DNA of 64,000 nt from contig NZ_JAKREU010000003.1 in NCBI RefSeq assembly GCF_022664435.1, positions 1-64,000 of the forward strand, read 5' to 3'. Each line of letters opens with the position of its first letter. Positions within the stretch are counted from its first letter, which is position 1. A program made the position numbers and the translations under genes. Origin of the DNA: Sphingomonas panni. Lineage in GTDB: Bacteria; Pseudomonadota; Alphaproteobacteria; Sphingomonadales; Sphingomonadaceae. Positions 1 to 9,313 of this stretch are shown piece by piece. The notes beneath the pieces were generated by a model that made no database searches, was not told the DNA's origin, and saw nothing but the letters and a program-made list of their open reading frames with translations.

Positions 1-85
1 CGTTGATGAAGAAGTCAGCGACCTTACCCTCCACGCACGATTGCGCGATGCGCCAGAGGCACGCCTTGAGGTTCAGTCGGTGCAC
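1..85 (-). CDS. Possible partial gene of unknown function, cut by the window edge
   Basis: On the minus strand a reading frame is open from the window edge, with a GTG at 85 preceded by AGGGGAC. About 28 codons are visible. Most third codon positions are G or C, as in the neighbouring genes, whereas the competing plus-strand frame ending at 94 has far weaker third-position bias. The visible residues (LNLKACLWRIAQSC and so on) are not recognised. It would lie downstream of, and co-directional with, the FAD oxidoreductase gene. The call rests only on codon bias and an open frame. Confidence 0.3.
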   Translation of the reverse strand, partial: MHRLNLKACLWRIAQSCVEGKVADFFIN

Positions 86-136
86 GTCCCCTAACAAACA
101 GGCGTGCCAATTTGTCCACGCTGCCTAACTACGTAG

Positions 137-1783
137 TTAATTCTCCGCTTCGAGGGTCAAATCCAGCACCTGCTTTTCGGAGCGAAGGAGTGATGCCAGC
201 TTGTCGTATGCAACATCCTGGACCGCAACCCTGTCGTCGATTGCAATGTCCGCGGCAGCAGCGGCCGATTGGCCCAAGATCATGAACACGGGTTCCATCC
301 GTATCGATCCGTAAGCGATGTGCGATGCCGACAATGCCACCGGAACCAGAAGGTTGGGCGCCTCCCCACGCTTCGGAACGATCGCATCATAGCTGATCGG
401 GTAGGCGCGTCCCGGACTGACTTCGATATTGCCCTCGTTACGGACATGGCCATTGGCATCAACAATGCGCTGCACATTGTGCGAATCCATGTTGTACGAG
501 CCCATGCCAATCGGTCGTGGCGTCGGTTTGCTGCCCCGCAGATGCGGTTCGGCCATCACGAAGTCCGACACCATCCGTCGTGCTTCCCGGACATAGAATT
601 CTCTCGGCCAGCCGCCACTGGTTACGAATTCATCCCTGCACAGCCCCCAGCGCGACATTTCCGCCCGCGTTTCCGCCGGCACGCTCGGGTCGTTGGCCAT
701 GAAGTAGAACAGCCCCTGCTGGTAGGTGACATGTTCGCGGATAATCCGGGCCCGTTCGGCATCGCTGCCCAGCGGATAGCCGTAGTTCATGCCGATATTG
801 TCGGTGGAAAACGCGCCAAAATTATTGGTGTCCGTCTTCCCGTTGGGGATGCGATCGAACTTGCCGAAGAAATTGCGATAGCCAGCGTCCATGTACCGTT
901 TGAGCAACGCATATTGCCCCGGATCGTAGCCGGCAGGCTTCGGCAACGGCAGGCGGTTCGCCGGAACGTCGGTCATACAGAGGCGAAAGGTATAGGCCTG
1001 GATCTTGTCATCCGCCGTTCCATCGGCGGCGGGCGTTGCAGCGCTGATGCGAGGCAGCAGGCCGCTGCTCGGGTCTCCCTTGATGCGATAGGGATCGATC
1101 GGCAGCGTGAACTGGTGATTCGTGGTGTTCTTCAGTTGCACCCCGTTCAGCGTTTCGCCGTACCGGCTGTTCGCTTCGCGGCCCGTCGTGAAACTCACGC
1201 CGGACAGGCCCATCAGGTCGCCTTCATAAGTCGCGTCGATGAAAACCTCGCCTGCGAAGCGCCGGCCACTCTTCGACGTGAACGCGACGATCCGCTGCCC
1301 CTTGCGCTCCACACCCTGCGCATCGCGGCGGAGCGGCTGGTTGCGTACGACATCGACCCCGGCGTCGCGCACCCAGTCCTCGAAAATCTTCTCCGCAACC
1401 TTCGGCTCGAACATCCACATCGCCCCGTCATCGGCGAAATTCTCCGACCCGGCCTTGGGCGGCTTGGAATGGATCCAGACTGCTGGGTTGTCGTAATGGC
1501 GTTTTACCTTTCGATAAAAGTCGAGCGCCAATCCGCCGATCGCGCGATGATTGCCGGTATCCGACCATCCAAGCCCGTTCGTGGTCATCCCGCCCAGATA
1601 ATTCCCCGTGCAGACCAGCAGCACGCCGCGGTTCAGTCGCCGCGCCTCGATCGCGGCGACGACCCCAGCCGACGTACAGCCGTAGATGACGATGTCGGCA
1701 CGCTGTGGTGCGGGACGGGCATCCAACGTTGGCGCGACGAACAGTGCCGGTACGAGCGTGAGCAGCGTGGCCTTGATTTTCAT
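137..1783 (-). CDS. Secreted FAD-dependent oxidoreductase (FAD_oxidored family)
   Basis: 548 aa. The N-terminus is a signal peptide (basic MKIK, hydrophobic stretch, cleavage probably near ALFVAPTLDA), followed at once by the Rossmann dinucleotide-binding segment ADIVIYGCTSAGVVAAIEA, where the usual second glycine of GxGxxG is replaced (GCTSAG). This N-terminus and the overall length fit the PF12831 FAD-dependent oxidoreductases, exported enzymes often encoded beside TonB receptors for carbohydrate-derived compounds. The substrate cannot be read from sequence. The gene begins 24 bp after the receptor stop and is probably the last gene of the sigma/anti-sigma/receptor operon; AGGA lies about 9 nt before the ATG. 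Periplasmic location is inferred from the signal peptide. Confidence 0.8.
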   Translation of the reverse strand: MKIKATLLTLVPALFVAPTLDARPAPQRADIVIYGCTSAGVVAAIEARRLNRGVLLVCTGNYLGGMTTNGLGWSDTGNHRAIGGLALDFYRKVKRHYDNPAVWIHSKPPKAGSENFADDGAMWMFEPKVAEKIFEDWVRDAGVDVVRNQPLRRDAQGVERKGQRIVAFTSKSGRRFAGEVFIDATYEGDLMGLSGVSFTTGREANSRYGETLNGVQLKNTTNHQFTLPIDPYRIKGDPSSGLLPRISAATPAADGTADDKIQAYTFRLCMTDVPANRLPLPKPAGYDPGQYALLKRYMDAGYRNFFGKFDRIPNGKTDTNNFGAFSTDNIGMNYGYPLGSDAERARIIREHVTYQQGLFYFMANDPSVPAETRAEMSRWGLCRDEFVTSGGWPREFYVREARRMVSDFVMAEPHLRGSKPTPRPIGMGSYNMDSHNVQRIVDANGHVRNEGNIEVSPGRAYPISYDAIVPKRGEAPNLLVPVALSASHIAYGSIRMEPVFMILGQSAAAAADIAIDDRVAVQDVAYDKLASLLRSEKQVLDLTLEAEN

Positions 1784-1807
1784 GATGCGCGTTCCTGTCG
1801 GTGGACG

Positions 1808-4753
1808 TCAAAAGGCGGCGGCGATGCCGAAGAAGATGCGGCGATCCTCGCGCGTCGTGAGCGAAAGCCGTTCGGGCGTCTGCAGATACTGGCCGGCGAT
1901 CTCCTTGGTCAGGTTGATCGCATCGACGGTCAGGCGCACGTTACGAGTGAGGTTGATCTGCGCCGAGGCATCGAGCTGGCCACGCCCGATCGAATAGGCG
2001 TTGCCGCCGCTGGCAGCCGATTGCACCGTGCTCAGGAACGCGCTGCGATAGGTGTATGCCGCGCGTAGTGACACACCCTTATCCTCATAATAGCCAATCA
2101 GTGTGTAGCTGTCGCGCGACAGGCCGGGCAGCGGCAGGCGCGCGCCAGTGATCGAGTCGACCAACGGAGTGCTGCTGTCGACGAACGTGTAGTTCGCCTG
2201 CACGCCCAGGTTGCGCAGGATGCCAGGCAGAAAGCGTAGCGCATGCTGGTACGCGAGTTCGAACCCCTGGATTGTGCCGTTCGCGCCGTTGGTCGGCTGG
2301 CTGATATCGAACAGACCGAAGCGTTCGGAAAAGCCGGGCACGAACTCGCGGGTCACCGTTACGACCGTGAAGGAATTGACGTTCTTCCGAAAGATTGCGC
2401 CGGTAATCGAACTGGCCGGCGCAAAATACCATTCCAGTGTCGCATCATATTGCGTCGCTTCGAACGGGCGCAGGCTAGGGTTGCCGCGTGATCCGGTGAA
2501 GGCCACGGTATTCGGCACGAAGCTGGTGCTCACTTCGCCCAGGCTCGGACGGGCAACCACCTTTGCGGCGGCAAGACGGAGCGTCAGGTCGTTGGTCAGG
2601 TTGACCGCCATATTGGCACTGGGAAGGAGATAGTTGAACTCGGCCTTCGACGGGTTTCTTTGCGTTGCCGAAAGGTATCCGGTCGATTCTCGCAGCGTCG
2701 TTATGTAGCGCAGACCGGCATTGCCGGTAACGACGACACCGCCGAACTCGGTTTCGCCGTTGACCTTGCCATAGAAACCCAGTGTGTCCTGAGTCACGTC
2801 CTTGACCGACGTCGGACCCACGGTGATCCCCGACCCGAAGGGTGTCGGCCGAACCAGTCCGAGCGAAGCGCGTGCCGCGTTCTTGTCTATGCTGCCGCCC
2901 AGCAGGTTGCGGGGGAATTCACCGGGCACCCCGGGATAGAAGGTACCGTAACGCTGGTCATAGGTGACGCCGCCCAGTTCATCGATCGTGATGATCCCGT
3001 CGCCATTGCGATCGCCCCTGCCCAGCAACGCCGCCGCGACCGGGAGATTCTGCGGGTCGGCGGTGAACAGGTCGACCTTTTCGTAGCGGAAACCCGCTTG
3101 TACCGAGGAGAGCGGCCCCCAATCCGTCCTGTAGGTCCAGTCGACACGCCCTTCATAGCCGACATTGCTGGTGTTGGTGTCCGCGTCGAATACCGACAGC
3201 AACTGATAGTTTGTCGGATCGTCTCGATTGAAGTTGGATGTGAGCGACAGGTTGGGAAAGGCGTTCCCCGGCCGGAAATCGTAGCTGGCGTCGACGGTCC
3301 GCCCCGCGCGCGGTACGATGACATAGGTGAACGACGCGCCCGGAAAGCCGTCGCTCCCCTCTCCCTTGCTGTACGACAGGTCGAAGGTCACCTGACCGCG
3401 CCCTTCCTCCCATTTGCCGGACATGCCCAGGGTCGTGGACTTGAGGTCCGTCGGCTCGTCGTAGATCAATGGACGAAGTGTAACGCCGCGGAAGGTGCCA
3501 GCCACGACCGTCCCGTTTTGGTTCGCGACCGCACCGACGTCGTTGTTGTTGAGCAGTATCTGGTAATTAACCGAATTGCGCTGCCGCTTGAGATGATTGA
3601 ACGTACCGTCGAGGATGAGTTCGAGATTGTCGGTCGGCTTGAACTGCATCGTGCCATTGACGGTCAGCCGTTGCTCCGCCCGGTCGTAGATCCGCGCCAT
3701 CAGCCGATTGGGACGAAACAGATTGGCATCGTCGATGCCGTCGCCATTCCCGTCGATGGCGTTGGTCCGCGTCCATCCGCCCGATTCGAACGAATAGCCA
3801 AGCGTCTTGGTATCTTGATAGGCAACGCTGGCCAGAACGCCGAACCGATCGCCGAAATTCTTGGAAATCAGTCCGGAGGTCCGATAGCCGACATGGTTCG
3901 CCTGATCGGCATAGGCGCCTTGGATGCGGCCGGCGGCAACGAAATCCTTCAGCGCCAACGGCCGCTTGGTCCGCAGGTTCACCGTTGCGCCCAACGCCCC
4001 TTCAGGCATATCCGCCGTAGGCGATTTCGTGACGACGATGCTGGACAGGATTTCGGGACTGATCGCCTCCAGGGCGGCACCGCCACCATTGCTCGGCCCG
4101 ATGAAGGTCCGGCCGTTGATTTCCAATCGGTTCTGCGAAATGCCGCGCACCGTGAAGGTCGACCCGTCCCCCTCGCGGCGGCCGATCTGGACACCCGTCA
4201 CACGGCTCAGGCTTTCAGCAACATTCTGATCGGGCAATTTCCCGATATCCTGCGCACTGATGACGTCGACGATCGACGCCGCCGACCGCTTGACGTTAAT
4301 CGATTCCTGCACGGACTGGCGAATCCCCGTGACGACGATATCTTCCGCCGGAGGCTCGTCCGGTACGAAGCCAGCGCCGCCGGCAGGCGCCGATCCGTCC
4401 TGGAGAGGCGCGAAAGACGCCGTGGTCGACGTTATCGACACAGGTTCGCGCCGCCGCAATACCACCGCGTTACCCACGCGTGCCGGCACCAGATCGGTCC
4501 CGGCCAGCAAGGTGCGCAGCGCAGTATCGACTTCCATCGTGCCTTGCACACGATTGGTCCGCAGCCTCTCGACCGCTGGCGCGCCGACCAATATCTGGAT
4601 GCCCGCCTGATGGGCAAACATCGGGATGCCTGAGCTGGCGGATTGCGCCGGCACGTCAAACCGACGGGTCTGTGCCAGGGCGGAGCCGGCGCCTCCGATG
4701 CTTGCGACGATTGCCGCACCGCTTGCCCACTGCCGGAATCGCGCCTTACCCAT
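1808..4753 (-). CDS. TonB-dependent receptor with N-terminal signalling (STN) domain
   Basis: 981 aa from the ATG at 4753, chosen because GGGGGAGGAC sits just upstream; the open frame extends further, but that part overlaps fecR and has no good start. Order: signal peptide ending at ALAQ; STN domain at about residues 30-100 (FDVPAQSASSGIPMFAHQAG...), which in this family contacts FecR; plug domain with the typical IGKLPDQNVAESLSRVTGVQI-type segment; then a 22-strand-type barrel ending in phenylalanine (IAAAF). The plug signature matches the TIGR01782 Xanthomonas/Caulobacter group, usually carbohydrate or complex-nutrient receptors. It imports an unknown ligand across the outer membrane using TonB. 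The upstream FecI/FecR genes indicate ligand-dependent transcriptional self-regulation. Confidence 0.92.
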   Translation of the reverse strand: MGKARFRQWASGAAIVASIGGAGSALAQTRRFDVPAQSASSGIPMFAHQAGIQILVGAPAVERLRTNRVQGTMEVDTALRTLLAGTDLVPARVGNAVVLRRREPVSITSTTASFAPLQDGSAPAGGAGFVPDEPPAEDIVVTGIRQSVQESINVKRSAASIVDVISAQDIGKLPDQNVAESLSRVTGVQIGRREGDGSTFTVRGISQNRLEINGRTFIGPSNGGGAALEAISPEILSSIVVTKSPTADMPEGALGATVNLRTKRPLALKDFVAAGRIQGAYADQANHVGYRTSGLISKNFGDRFGVLASVAYQDTKTLGYSFESGGWTRTNAIDGNGDGIDDANLFRPNRLMARIYDRAEQRLTVNGTMQFKPTDNLELILDGTFNHLKRQRNSVNYQILLNNNDVGAVANQNGTVVAGTFRGVTLRPLIYDEPTDLKSTTLGMSGKWEEGRGQVTFDLSYSKGEGSDGFPGASFTYVIVPRAGRTVDASYDFRPGNAFPNLSLTSNFNRDDPTNYQLLSVFDADTNTSNVGYEGRVDWTYRTDWGPLSSVQAGFRYEKVDLFTADPQNLPVAAALLGRGDRNGDGIITIDELGGVTYDQRYGTFYPGVPGEFPRNLLGGSIDKNAARASLGLVRPTPFGSGITVGPTSVKDVTQDTLGFYGKVNGETEFGGVVVTGNAGLRYITTLRESTGYLSATQRNPSKAEFNYLLPSANMAVNLTNDLTLRLAAAKVVARPSLGEVSTSFVPNTVAFTGSRGNPSLRPFEATQYDATLEWYFAPASSITGAIFRKNVNSFTVVTVTREFVPGFSERFGLFDISQPTNGANGTIQGFELAYQHALRFLPGILRNLGVQANYTFVDSSTPLVDSITGARLPLPGLSRDSYTLIGYYEDKGVSLRAAYTYRSAFLSTVQSAASGGNAYSIGRGQLDASAQINLTRNVRLTVDAINLTKEIAGQYLQTPERLSLTTREDRRIFFGIAAAF

Positions 4754-4820
4754 CCCTGTCCTCCCCCATGACGCCATTTTCGGCGTTCGATAGATAAGAG
4801 GCCGGCGTGGCCGCTTTCCG

Positions 4821-5762
4821 TCAGTCCCGCTCGCGAATTCTACGCCGCAGCGAAATGCTGCCGCTGGTAACCGTGACGGAAACATCGTGCGAAGCAGCGA
4901 GAGTGGCAGCGAAGTCGGCCGGCTTGTCGATCTGGAACAGCCCGACCAACCGTTCTTCGCCAAGCGTGGGATCGTCGATCACGAGTTGCTGGCGATTGTA
5001 GCGGTTGAACTGCGTTACGGCATGCGCCAGCGTTTCATTCTCCAGCGCGATCTCGCCGTTACGCCATGCCAGCGTCCGCTCGACTGCCGCCGGTGCCGTC
5101 GTCACCTTCGGCGGTGATGCAGCGTCCGGGAAATAGGCCTGTTGTCCCGCTTTCAACAGAGTGACCGCGCCGCTGGCACTGGCGGCCCACGCCGCGACGA
5201 CGCCCTCCGTCACATGGATGCGGACACCATCATCCTCGCGCTCGACGGAAAAGGCGGTACCGACCGCTCGAGCCTGCGCGATGCCGGCGTCGACGACGAA
5301 GGGACGCTTGCGGTCCTTGGCAACCTGAAACCATGCCTCGCCCCGATCCAGCACGATCCTGCGATCGGCCTGTCCGAAGATGACACGCAATTCGCTTTCC
5401 GTGTTGATCGTCGCGACCGATCCGTCCCGAAGTGGCAATCGGCGAATTTCGCCACGGCGCGTCGTCACCTGCTCGCCCGCCAGAATCGACCAGCCGATCG
5501 TACCGACTGCCGTCGCGGCGATCGCGCCTCCCGCCCCGACAAACAGACGGCGACGGCTGAACCGGGTGTCGCCGTGATTCTTTTCGACATCAGCCGGAAC
5601 CAGAGCGCGATCGACAGCAGCAAGCGCGGCCATCGCTCGCAGCAACTGCCCCGGATGACGAGGGTCGAGCGCCAGCCAACGTTGCAGGGCGTCTTCCTCG
5701 TCCGGGCCCAACGGATGGCGCAGCGCCCACCGGGCCGCCTCGTCCTCAGCGGCGTCGAACAT
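4821..5762 (-). CDS. FecR-family anti-sigma factor / sigma regulator
   Basis: 313 aa. An N-terminal DUF4880-type helical segment (EDEAARWALRHPLGPDEEDA, residues about 6-25) binds the sigma factor. One membrane helix follows at about residues 78-95 (GGAIAATAVGTIGWSIL), then a periplasmic FecR domain (RRGEIRRLPLRDGSVATINT...) and a C-terminal region that in the family interacts with the receptor STN domain. The start overlaps the sigma gene by 17 bp, so the two are translationally linked, and the receptor starts 67 bp downstream. It transmits ligand occupancy of the outer-membrane receptor to the cytoplasmic sigma factor. Confidence 0.9.
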   Translation of the reverse strand: MFDAAEDEAARWALRHPLGPDEEDALQRWLALDPRHPGQLLRAMAALAAVDRALVPADVEKNHGDTRFSRRRLFVGAGGAIAATAVGTIGWSILAGEQVTTRRGEIRRLPLRDGSVATINTESELRVIFGQADRRIVLDRGEAWFQVAKDRKRPFVVDAGIAQARAVGTAFSVEREDDGVRIHVTEGVVAAWAASASGAVTLLKAGQQAYFPDAASPPKVTTAPAAVERTLAWRNGEIALENETLAHAVTQFNRYNRQQLVIDDPTLGEERLVGLFQIDKPADFAATLAASHDVSVTVTSGSISLRRRIRERD

Positions 5763-6285
5763 GGACTGGCTCCGGAAGGTTCATATCGGGCACTCCGCCC
5801 AGATGTTTCAGTATCGCACGCAATCCGCGACTGGCGTCGTTTTCCACGACCGCTTCGGATACGCCCAGTGTCTCGGCAATGGCCTTCTGGCTCAGTCCCT
5901 CGACCTTGCGCATGATGAAGATGCGCTGCGCCCGCTCGGAAAGCGTTGCCAGCGCAGCGCGGACCCGTTCGAGTTCCTGCCGAGCAGCGACCGCACGTTC
6001 GGGAGAGGCCGCATCGCTGACCGGTTCTGCGTCGGCATCTTCCGGCAGCGGCTCGAAACGGACGATACGCGCCTGACGACGCTGACGATGCAGCAGGTGG
6101 CGCGCCATCGTGAACAGATAGGCTCGCGGTGCGAGGATATGCGACACGTCCTGCAATTTCGCCAACTGGCAATAGCATTCCTGCACGATGTCCTCCGCAT
6201 CGTCGGCGGCGAACACCCGCGACCGCAGCCAGACCCGAAGGTCTCGCTCATGCGGCAGGATTTCACGTCCAACCCACTGCGCCAA
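5746..6285 (-). CDS. ECF sigma factor, FecI-like
   Basis: 179 aa with the two ECF domains: region 2 at about residues 15-80 (DAEDIVQECYCQLAKL, then YLFTMARHLLHRQRR) and region 4 at about 110-165 (ALATLSERAQRIFIMRKVEGLSQKAIAETLGVSEAVVENDASRGL). No region 3 is present, as expected for this class. It is first in an operon with its FecR partner and the TonB receptor, which it should activate. The gene ends with a basic PVHVRRR tail overlapping the anti-sigma start. Confidence 0.92.
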   Translation of the reverse strand: MAQWVGREILPHERDLRVWLRSRVFAADDAEDIVQECYCQLAKLQDVSHILAPRAYLFTMARHLLHRQRRQARIVRFEPLPEDADAEPVSDAASPERAVAARQELERVRAALATLSERAQRIFIMRKVEGLSQKAIAETLGVSEAVVENDASRGLRAILKHLGGVPDMNLPEPVHVRRR

Positions 6286-6574
6286 TGCTACGCGTTCCGT
6301 CTCGTCTCTCCCTTCCGGCTATATGAGCGCCGAGCCAATGTTTTCCTTCAAGGATGACGAGATTTTGCTGCCGTCGAGCAATCGGGTAAGCCTACTCTGT
6401 CCGATCTGTGCAGCTGGTCGCAACAGGCACCCGCTCCCGAAGGTCCTGTGACAGCACTCGCGGCATATGTGCCGGCCTCCTGACCCGGCTCCGAGCCTGA
6501 ATCAGAAAACCGCGCCCGTGTGAATCCTCGACGATTCAAAAAAGGCCGGAAACCGCTCTAGGGCACGCTTGCGA
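6286..6574. other. Intergenic region upstream of the ECF sigma gene
   Basis: No credible gene in 289 bp. It must carry the promoter of the minus-strand sigma operon and the 3' end signal of the minus-strand LysR gene. The only structure seen is a perfect TGAATC / GATTCA inverted repeat at 6521-6538 with a 6-nt loop, flanked by a run of A on its right side. Its polarity does not fit an intrinsic terminator for the LysR gene. Confidence 0.5.
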
Positions 6575-7462
6575 TCAGACGCGCATCGCCGCCACGAACG
6601 CCTGGAAAGCAGCAGTCGGTTGGCGGCGGCTCGGATAATAGAGGTGGTTCGGCGCCAATATGGGCGCCCAGCCAGCGAGCACTTCGACCAGCGTCCCGTC
6701 TGCCAGTGCCTGTGCAGCGTGCGGCAGCGGCAGGCAAGTCACGCCCAGCCCTGCCACCGCAGCGTCGCGCATCACGTCGATATCGTTGGTGATGAAGTCG
6801 CCGCGGACCGAGCGTTCCACCGTCCGGCCGTCCCGCTCGAATTCCCATCGGTGTACGACACCGGACGACGTGTACCGGTAACACAGGCACCGATGCGCAG
6901 AGAGATCGTCGGGACCTGTCGGTGCGGGATGGTCGGCAAGGTAGGTCGGGGCGGCAACGAAGACGAGTGGCACCGTCGCGCTGATCTGCACCGATATCAT
7001 GTCGGCCTGCAGCGTCTGCGCGTGCCGTACCCCGCAGTCGAAACGGTCCGCGACGATGTCGACGAACCCGTCGTCGACCACCAGCTCAACCGCGATGTCG
7101 GGATAGTTGAGCGCAAAGTCGGCCAGTCGCGGCAGGATGGCGTAGAGCGCCGCGACCCGGTGCGCGCTGACCCGGATCCGCCCCGCCGGTCGTTCCCGGG
7201 CATTGTCCAGGTCGGCCAGCGCGTCCGCGACCGAAGCGATCGCCGGCCTCAACCGCGCCAGCAGTTCCTCACCTGCAAGCGTCGGCGCCAGCGACCGCGT
7301 GGTACGGTCGAGCAGCCGGACGCCCAGTTTCGTTTCGAGCGACCGCATCGCATGGCTCAAAGCCGAGGCGGACAATCCAAGCCGCGTCGCCGCTCGCGCG
7401 AAGCTGCCGGCCTCGACGATCGTCTCGAACACCGCCAGACCGGACCAGAGATCGCGATCCAT
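6575..7462 (-). CDS. LysR-family transcriptional regulator
   Basis: 295 aa, normal LysR length. The N-terminal winged helix-turn-helix spans about residues 5-65 (AVFETIVEAGSFARAATRLGLSASALSHAMRSLE), followed by the linker helix and a periplasmic-binding-protein-like effector domain to the end (RIRVSAHRVAALYAILPRL...). Within LysR the sequence resembles the large group related to DsdC/GcvA-type regulators acting on a divergent neighbour. It is divergent from the aldo/keto reductase gene with 95 bp between starts, so that gene is the likely target. The inducer is unknown. Confidence 0.92.
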   Translation of the reverse strand: MDRDLWSGLAVFETIVEAGSFARAATRLGLSASALSHAMRSLETKLGVRLLDRTTRSLAPTLAGEELLARLRPAIASVADALADLDNARERPAGRIRVSAHRVAALYAILPRLADFALNYPDIAVELVVDDGFVDIVADRFDCGVRHAQTLQADMISVQISATVPLVFVAAPTYLADHPAPTGPDDLSAHRCLCYRYTSSGVVHRWEFERDGRTVERSVRGDFITNDIDVMRDAAVAGLGVTCLPLPHAAQALADGTLVEVLAGWAPILAPNHLYYPSRRQPTAAFQAFVAAMRV

Positions 7463-7557
7463 TCCTGAACATCCTTCAGCAACCCATGCGCCGCAGATGA
7501 TCTAATCCTCGCGCCGTCCGGCGTCCATCTGCAGACAACACACTGCAGGATGCGATC

Positions 7558-8661
7558 ATGAAACTCGACACCTATCGCCCGCTCGGCCGCTCCGGCCTTC
7601 TCGTCAGCCCGCTGGCACTCGGTACGATGACCTTCGGCACGCCGCGATGGGGGTTGGACGAGCGCGGAAGCCGCGCGGTGTTCGATCGGTACACTGATCT
7701 TGGCGGCAATTTCATCGACACCGCCGACGTCTATGCAGGCGGGCGATCGGAAGAGATGATCGGTAGTTTTGTCGCCGCGCAATCGTCGCGCGATCGGCTG
7801 GTGATCGCGACGAAATCGGGGTTTGCGACCGGCCGCAGCTATCATGCAGGCGGCAATGGCGCGCGCCACCTGCTGGCGTCCGTCGACGGATCGCTCCGCC
7901 GACTCCGGACGGACTTCATCGACCTGTACTGGGTACATGTCTGGGACGGCATCACCCCGCCCGGGGAATTGCTTCGGACGATGACCGCGCTCGTCGCAGC
8001 GGGCAAGATCCGCTACTGGGGCATATCCAACACTCCGGCCTGGTACGTCGCCGAACTCGCGACGCTGGCGCGGGTCCAGGGCGATCCGGCGCCGATCGGC
8101 CTGCAATATTTCTATTCGCTGGTCGAACGCGGAGTCGAAGCTGAGCACCTGCCGCTCGCGCGGTCGGCGGGTATGGGTCTCGTGCCCTGGAGCCCCCTCG
8201 CCTATGGCCTGCTCACCGGCAAATACGACCGCGCGACCGTCGAGGCAGGTCCGAAGCGCGCGGGCGGCGTCCCCAACCAAGCCGGGCAGGACGATACGGC
8301 GCGGCCCGCCAACGACAAGCGGCTCGATGGCGACAATCCGTTCGGCGACACGCTGTTCACCGAGCGCAACTGGCAGATCCTCGACGAACTGAAACGCGTC
8401 GCCGCAGAGGTTGACGAGACACCGGCGCGGGTCGCGCTATCGTGGGTGATCGGACAGCCTGGCGTCACATCGACGCTGATGGGCGTGAGTCGAGCGGAGC
8501 AGGTAACCGACAATGTCGCCGCCCTTGGCCTTACCCTGTCGCCCGATCACCATGCGGCGCTCGATGCGGTGAGCGGTGGCAACCTTTCGTTTCTATACGG
8601 CCTGTTCGCCCCCGCCATGCGCAACCAGGTCGTCTTCGGCGGCGGAGACGTTCGAAGCTGA
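7558..8661 (+). CDS. Aldo/keto reductase
   Basis: 367 aa, a TIM-barrel NADPH-dependent carbonyl reductase. The catalytic tetrad is visible: Asp54 and Tyr59 (FIDTADVYAGGRSE), Lys86 (VIATKSG) and His127 (DLYWVHVWD). The C-terminal cofactor-binding part GVSRAEQVTDN is intact. The opening YRPLGRSGLLVSPLALGTMTFG is typical of the AKR11/AKR14-like bacterial branch. AGGA precedes the ATG. It is transcribed divergently from the LysR gene and is probably controlled by it. The physiological substrate cannot be deduced. Confidence 0.92.
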   Translation: MKLDTYRPLGRSGLLVSPLALGTMTFGTPRWGLDERGSRAVFDRYTDLGGNFIDTADVYAGGRSEEMIGSFVAAQSSRDRLVIATKSGFATGRSYHAGGNGARHLLASVDGSLRRLRTDFIDLYWVHVWDGITPPGELLRTMTALVAAGKIRYWGISNTPAWYVAELATLARVQGDPAPIGLQYFYSLVERGVEAEHLPLARSAGMGLVPWSPLAYGLLTGKYDRATVEAGPKRAGGVPNQAGQDDTARPANDKRLDGDNPFGDTLFTERNWQILDELKRVAAEVDETPARVALSWVIGQPGVTSTLMGVSRAEQVTDNVAALGLTLSPDHHAALDAVSGGNLSFLYGLFAPAMRNQVVFGGGDVRS

Positions 8662-9225
8662 ACCGTCATTCTGGAGCCGCTCGCCAAAAACGAAATCTGC
8701 GCGCGGTCGGCTGGACTGTCGAAACGTTCCCCGGTTTCGACTGGGCGACGACCGTCGATGAACAGGTTCGTCGCCAGCGCAATGGCAAGCTGCATGATCT
8801 GCCACGCAACGGGATCGAGGGTTTGCGGGCAAAAAAGACGATGAAGAGCTTCTGCTGCTTTTCCGCCCTATACCCTCAGGTGCGACCGTGAAGGCTGCTT
8901 ACTACAGCGCGCCCATGGCAGGGCGCTCGCCCGACCAAGTGCGAGCACAACTCGTTCAGCGTTACGCAACACCCGGCTTCGCGTCGCCACCGCAATCTCC
9001 AATAAACATGAATTAGTGCGCGCCCGGCGAGAATTGCCGATCTGCTCTCGCCAGAGCAAAGCCAGCCTTACATGCCGAAGAGGACGCCTATCACAAGCTG
9101 AAAATCGATCTGCTGGAATGGCTTGAGATCGAGCAGGCGTGGGACGCAAACGTCCAAGGCGTCGCAACTGGCGGGCTGCCCTCCAAATCCTCGTTCTAAA
9201 AGCGATCTGCAGATCGCCCGTAGCG
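8662..9225. other. Gene-poor stretch with possible coding remnants
   Basis: No complete gene is supported here. Two short pieces look protein-like but lack starts or partners. One is a plus-strand frame at 9074-9199 ending in TAA (…KLKIDLLEWLEIEQAWDAN…) with good third-position GC but no in-frame ATG. The other is a minus-strand frame around 8662-8830 (…PVAWQIMQLAIALATNLFIDG…) with mixed codon bias. They may be decayed genes; neither family is recognised. Confidence 0.35.
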
Positions 9226-9258
9226 AAAAGACGGGGCGGCGCTGTCCGCCGCCCCGTC
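9226..9258 (-). terminator. Intrinsic terminator of the rtc operon
   Basis: On the minus strand a perfect 12-bp stem (GACGGGGCGGCG at 9247-9258 paired with its complement at 9230-9241) with a 5-nt loop is followed by TTTT (9229-9226). It lies 55 bp after the rtcA stop codon, marking the end of the rtcB-RlaP-rtcA transcript. Confidence 0.85.
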
Positions 9259-9313
9259 TACGCGTCATGCTGCGGCGGACACCTGTTCCCATCCGTTGCG
9301 GAATGCGACCCGC

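Noticed and set aside
2..94. Plus-strand frame ending at TAA 92-94
   Set aside because: Third-position G+C is low for this genome; the minus-strand frame over the same DNA is far more biased.
2660..4633. 657-codon plus-strand frame opposite the TonB receptor
   Set aside because: Mirror of receptor codons; no start site or family features.
4754..4963. Upstream extension of the TonB receptor
   Set aside because: Overlaps the end of fecR and lacks a ribosome site; the 4753 ATG has GGGGGAGGAC and gives a clean signal peptide.
6521..6538. TGAATC/GATTCA hairpin as a terminator for the LysR gene
   Set aside because: The T-run on the minus strand precedes the stem instead of following it.
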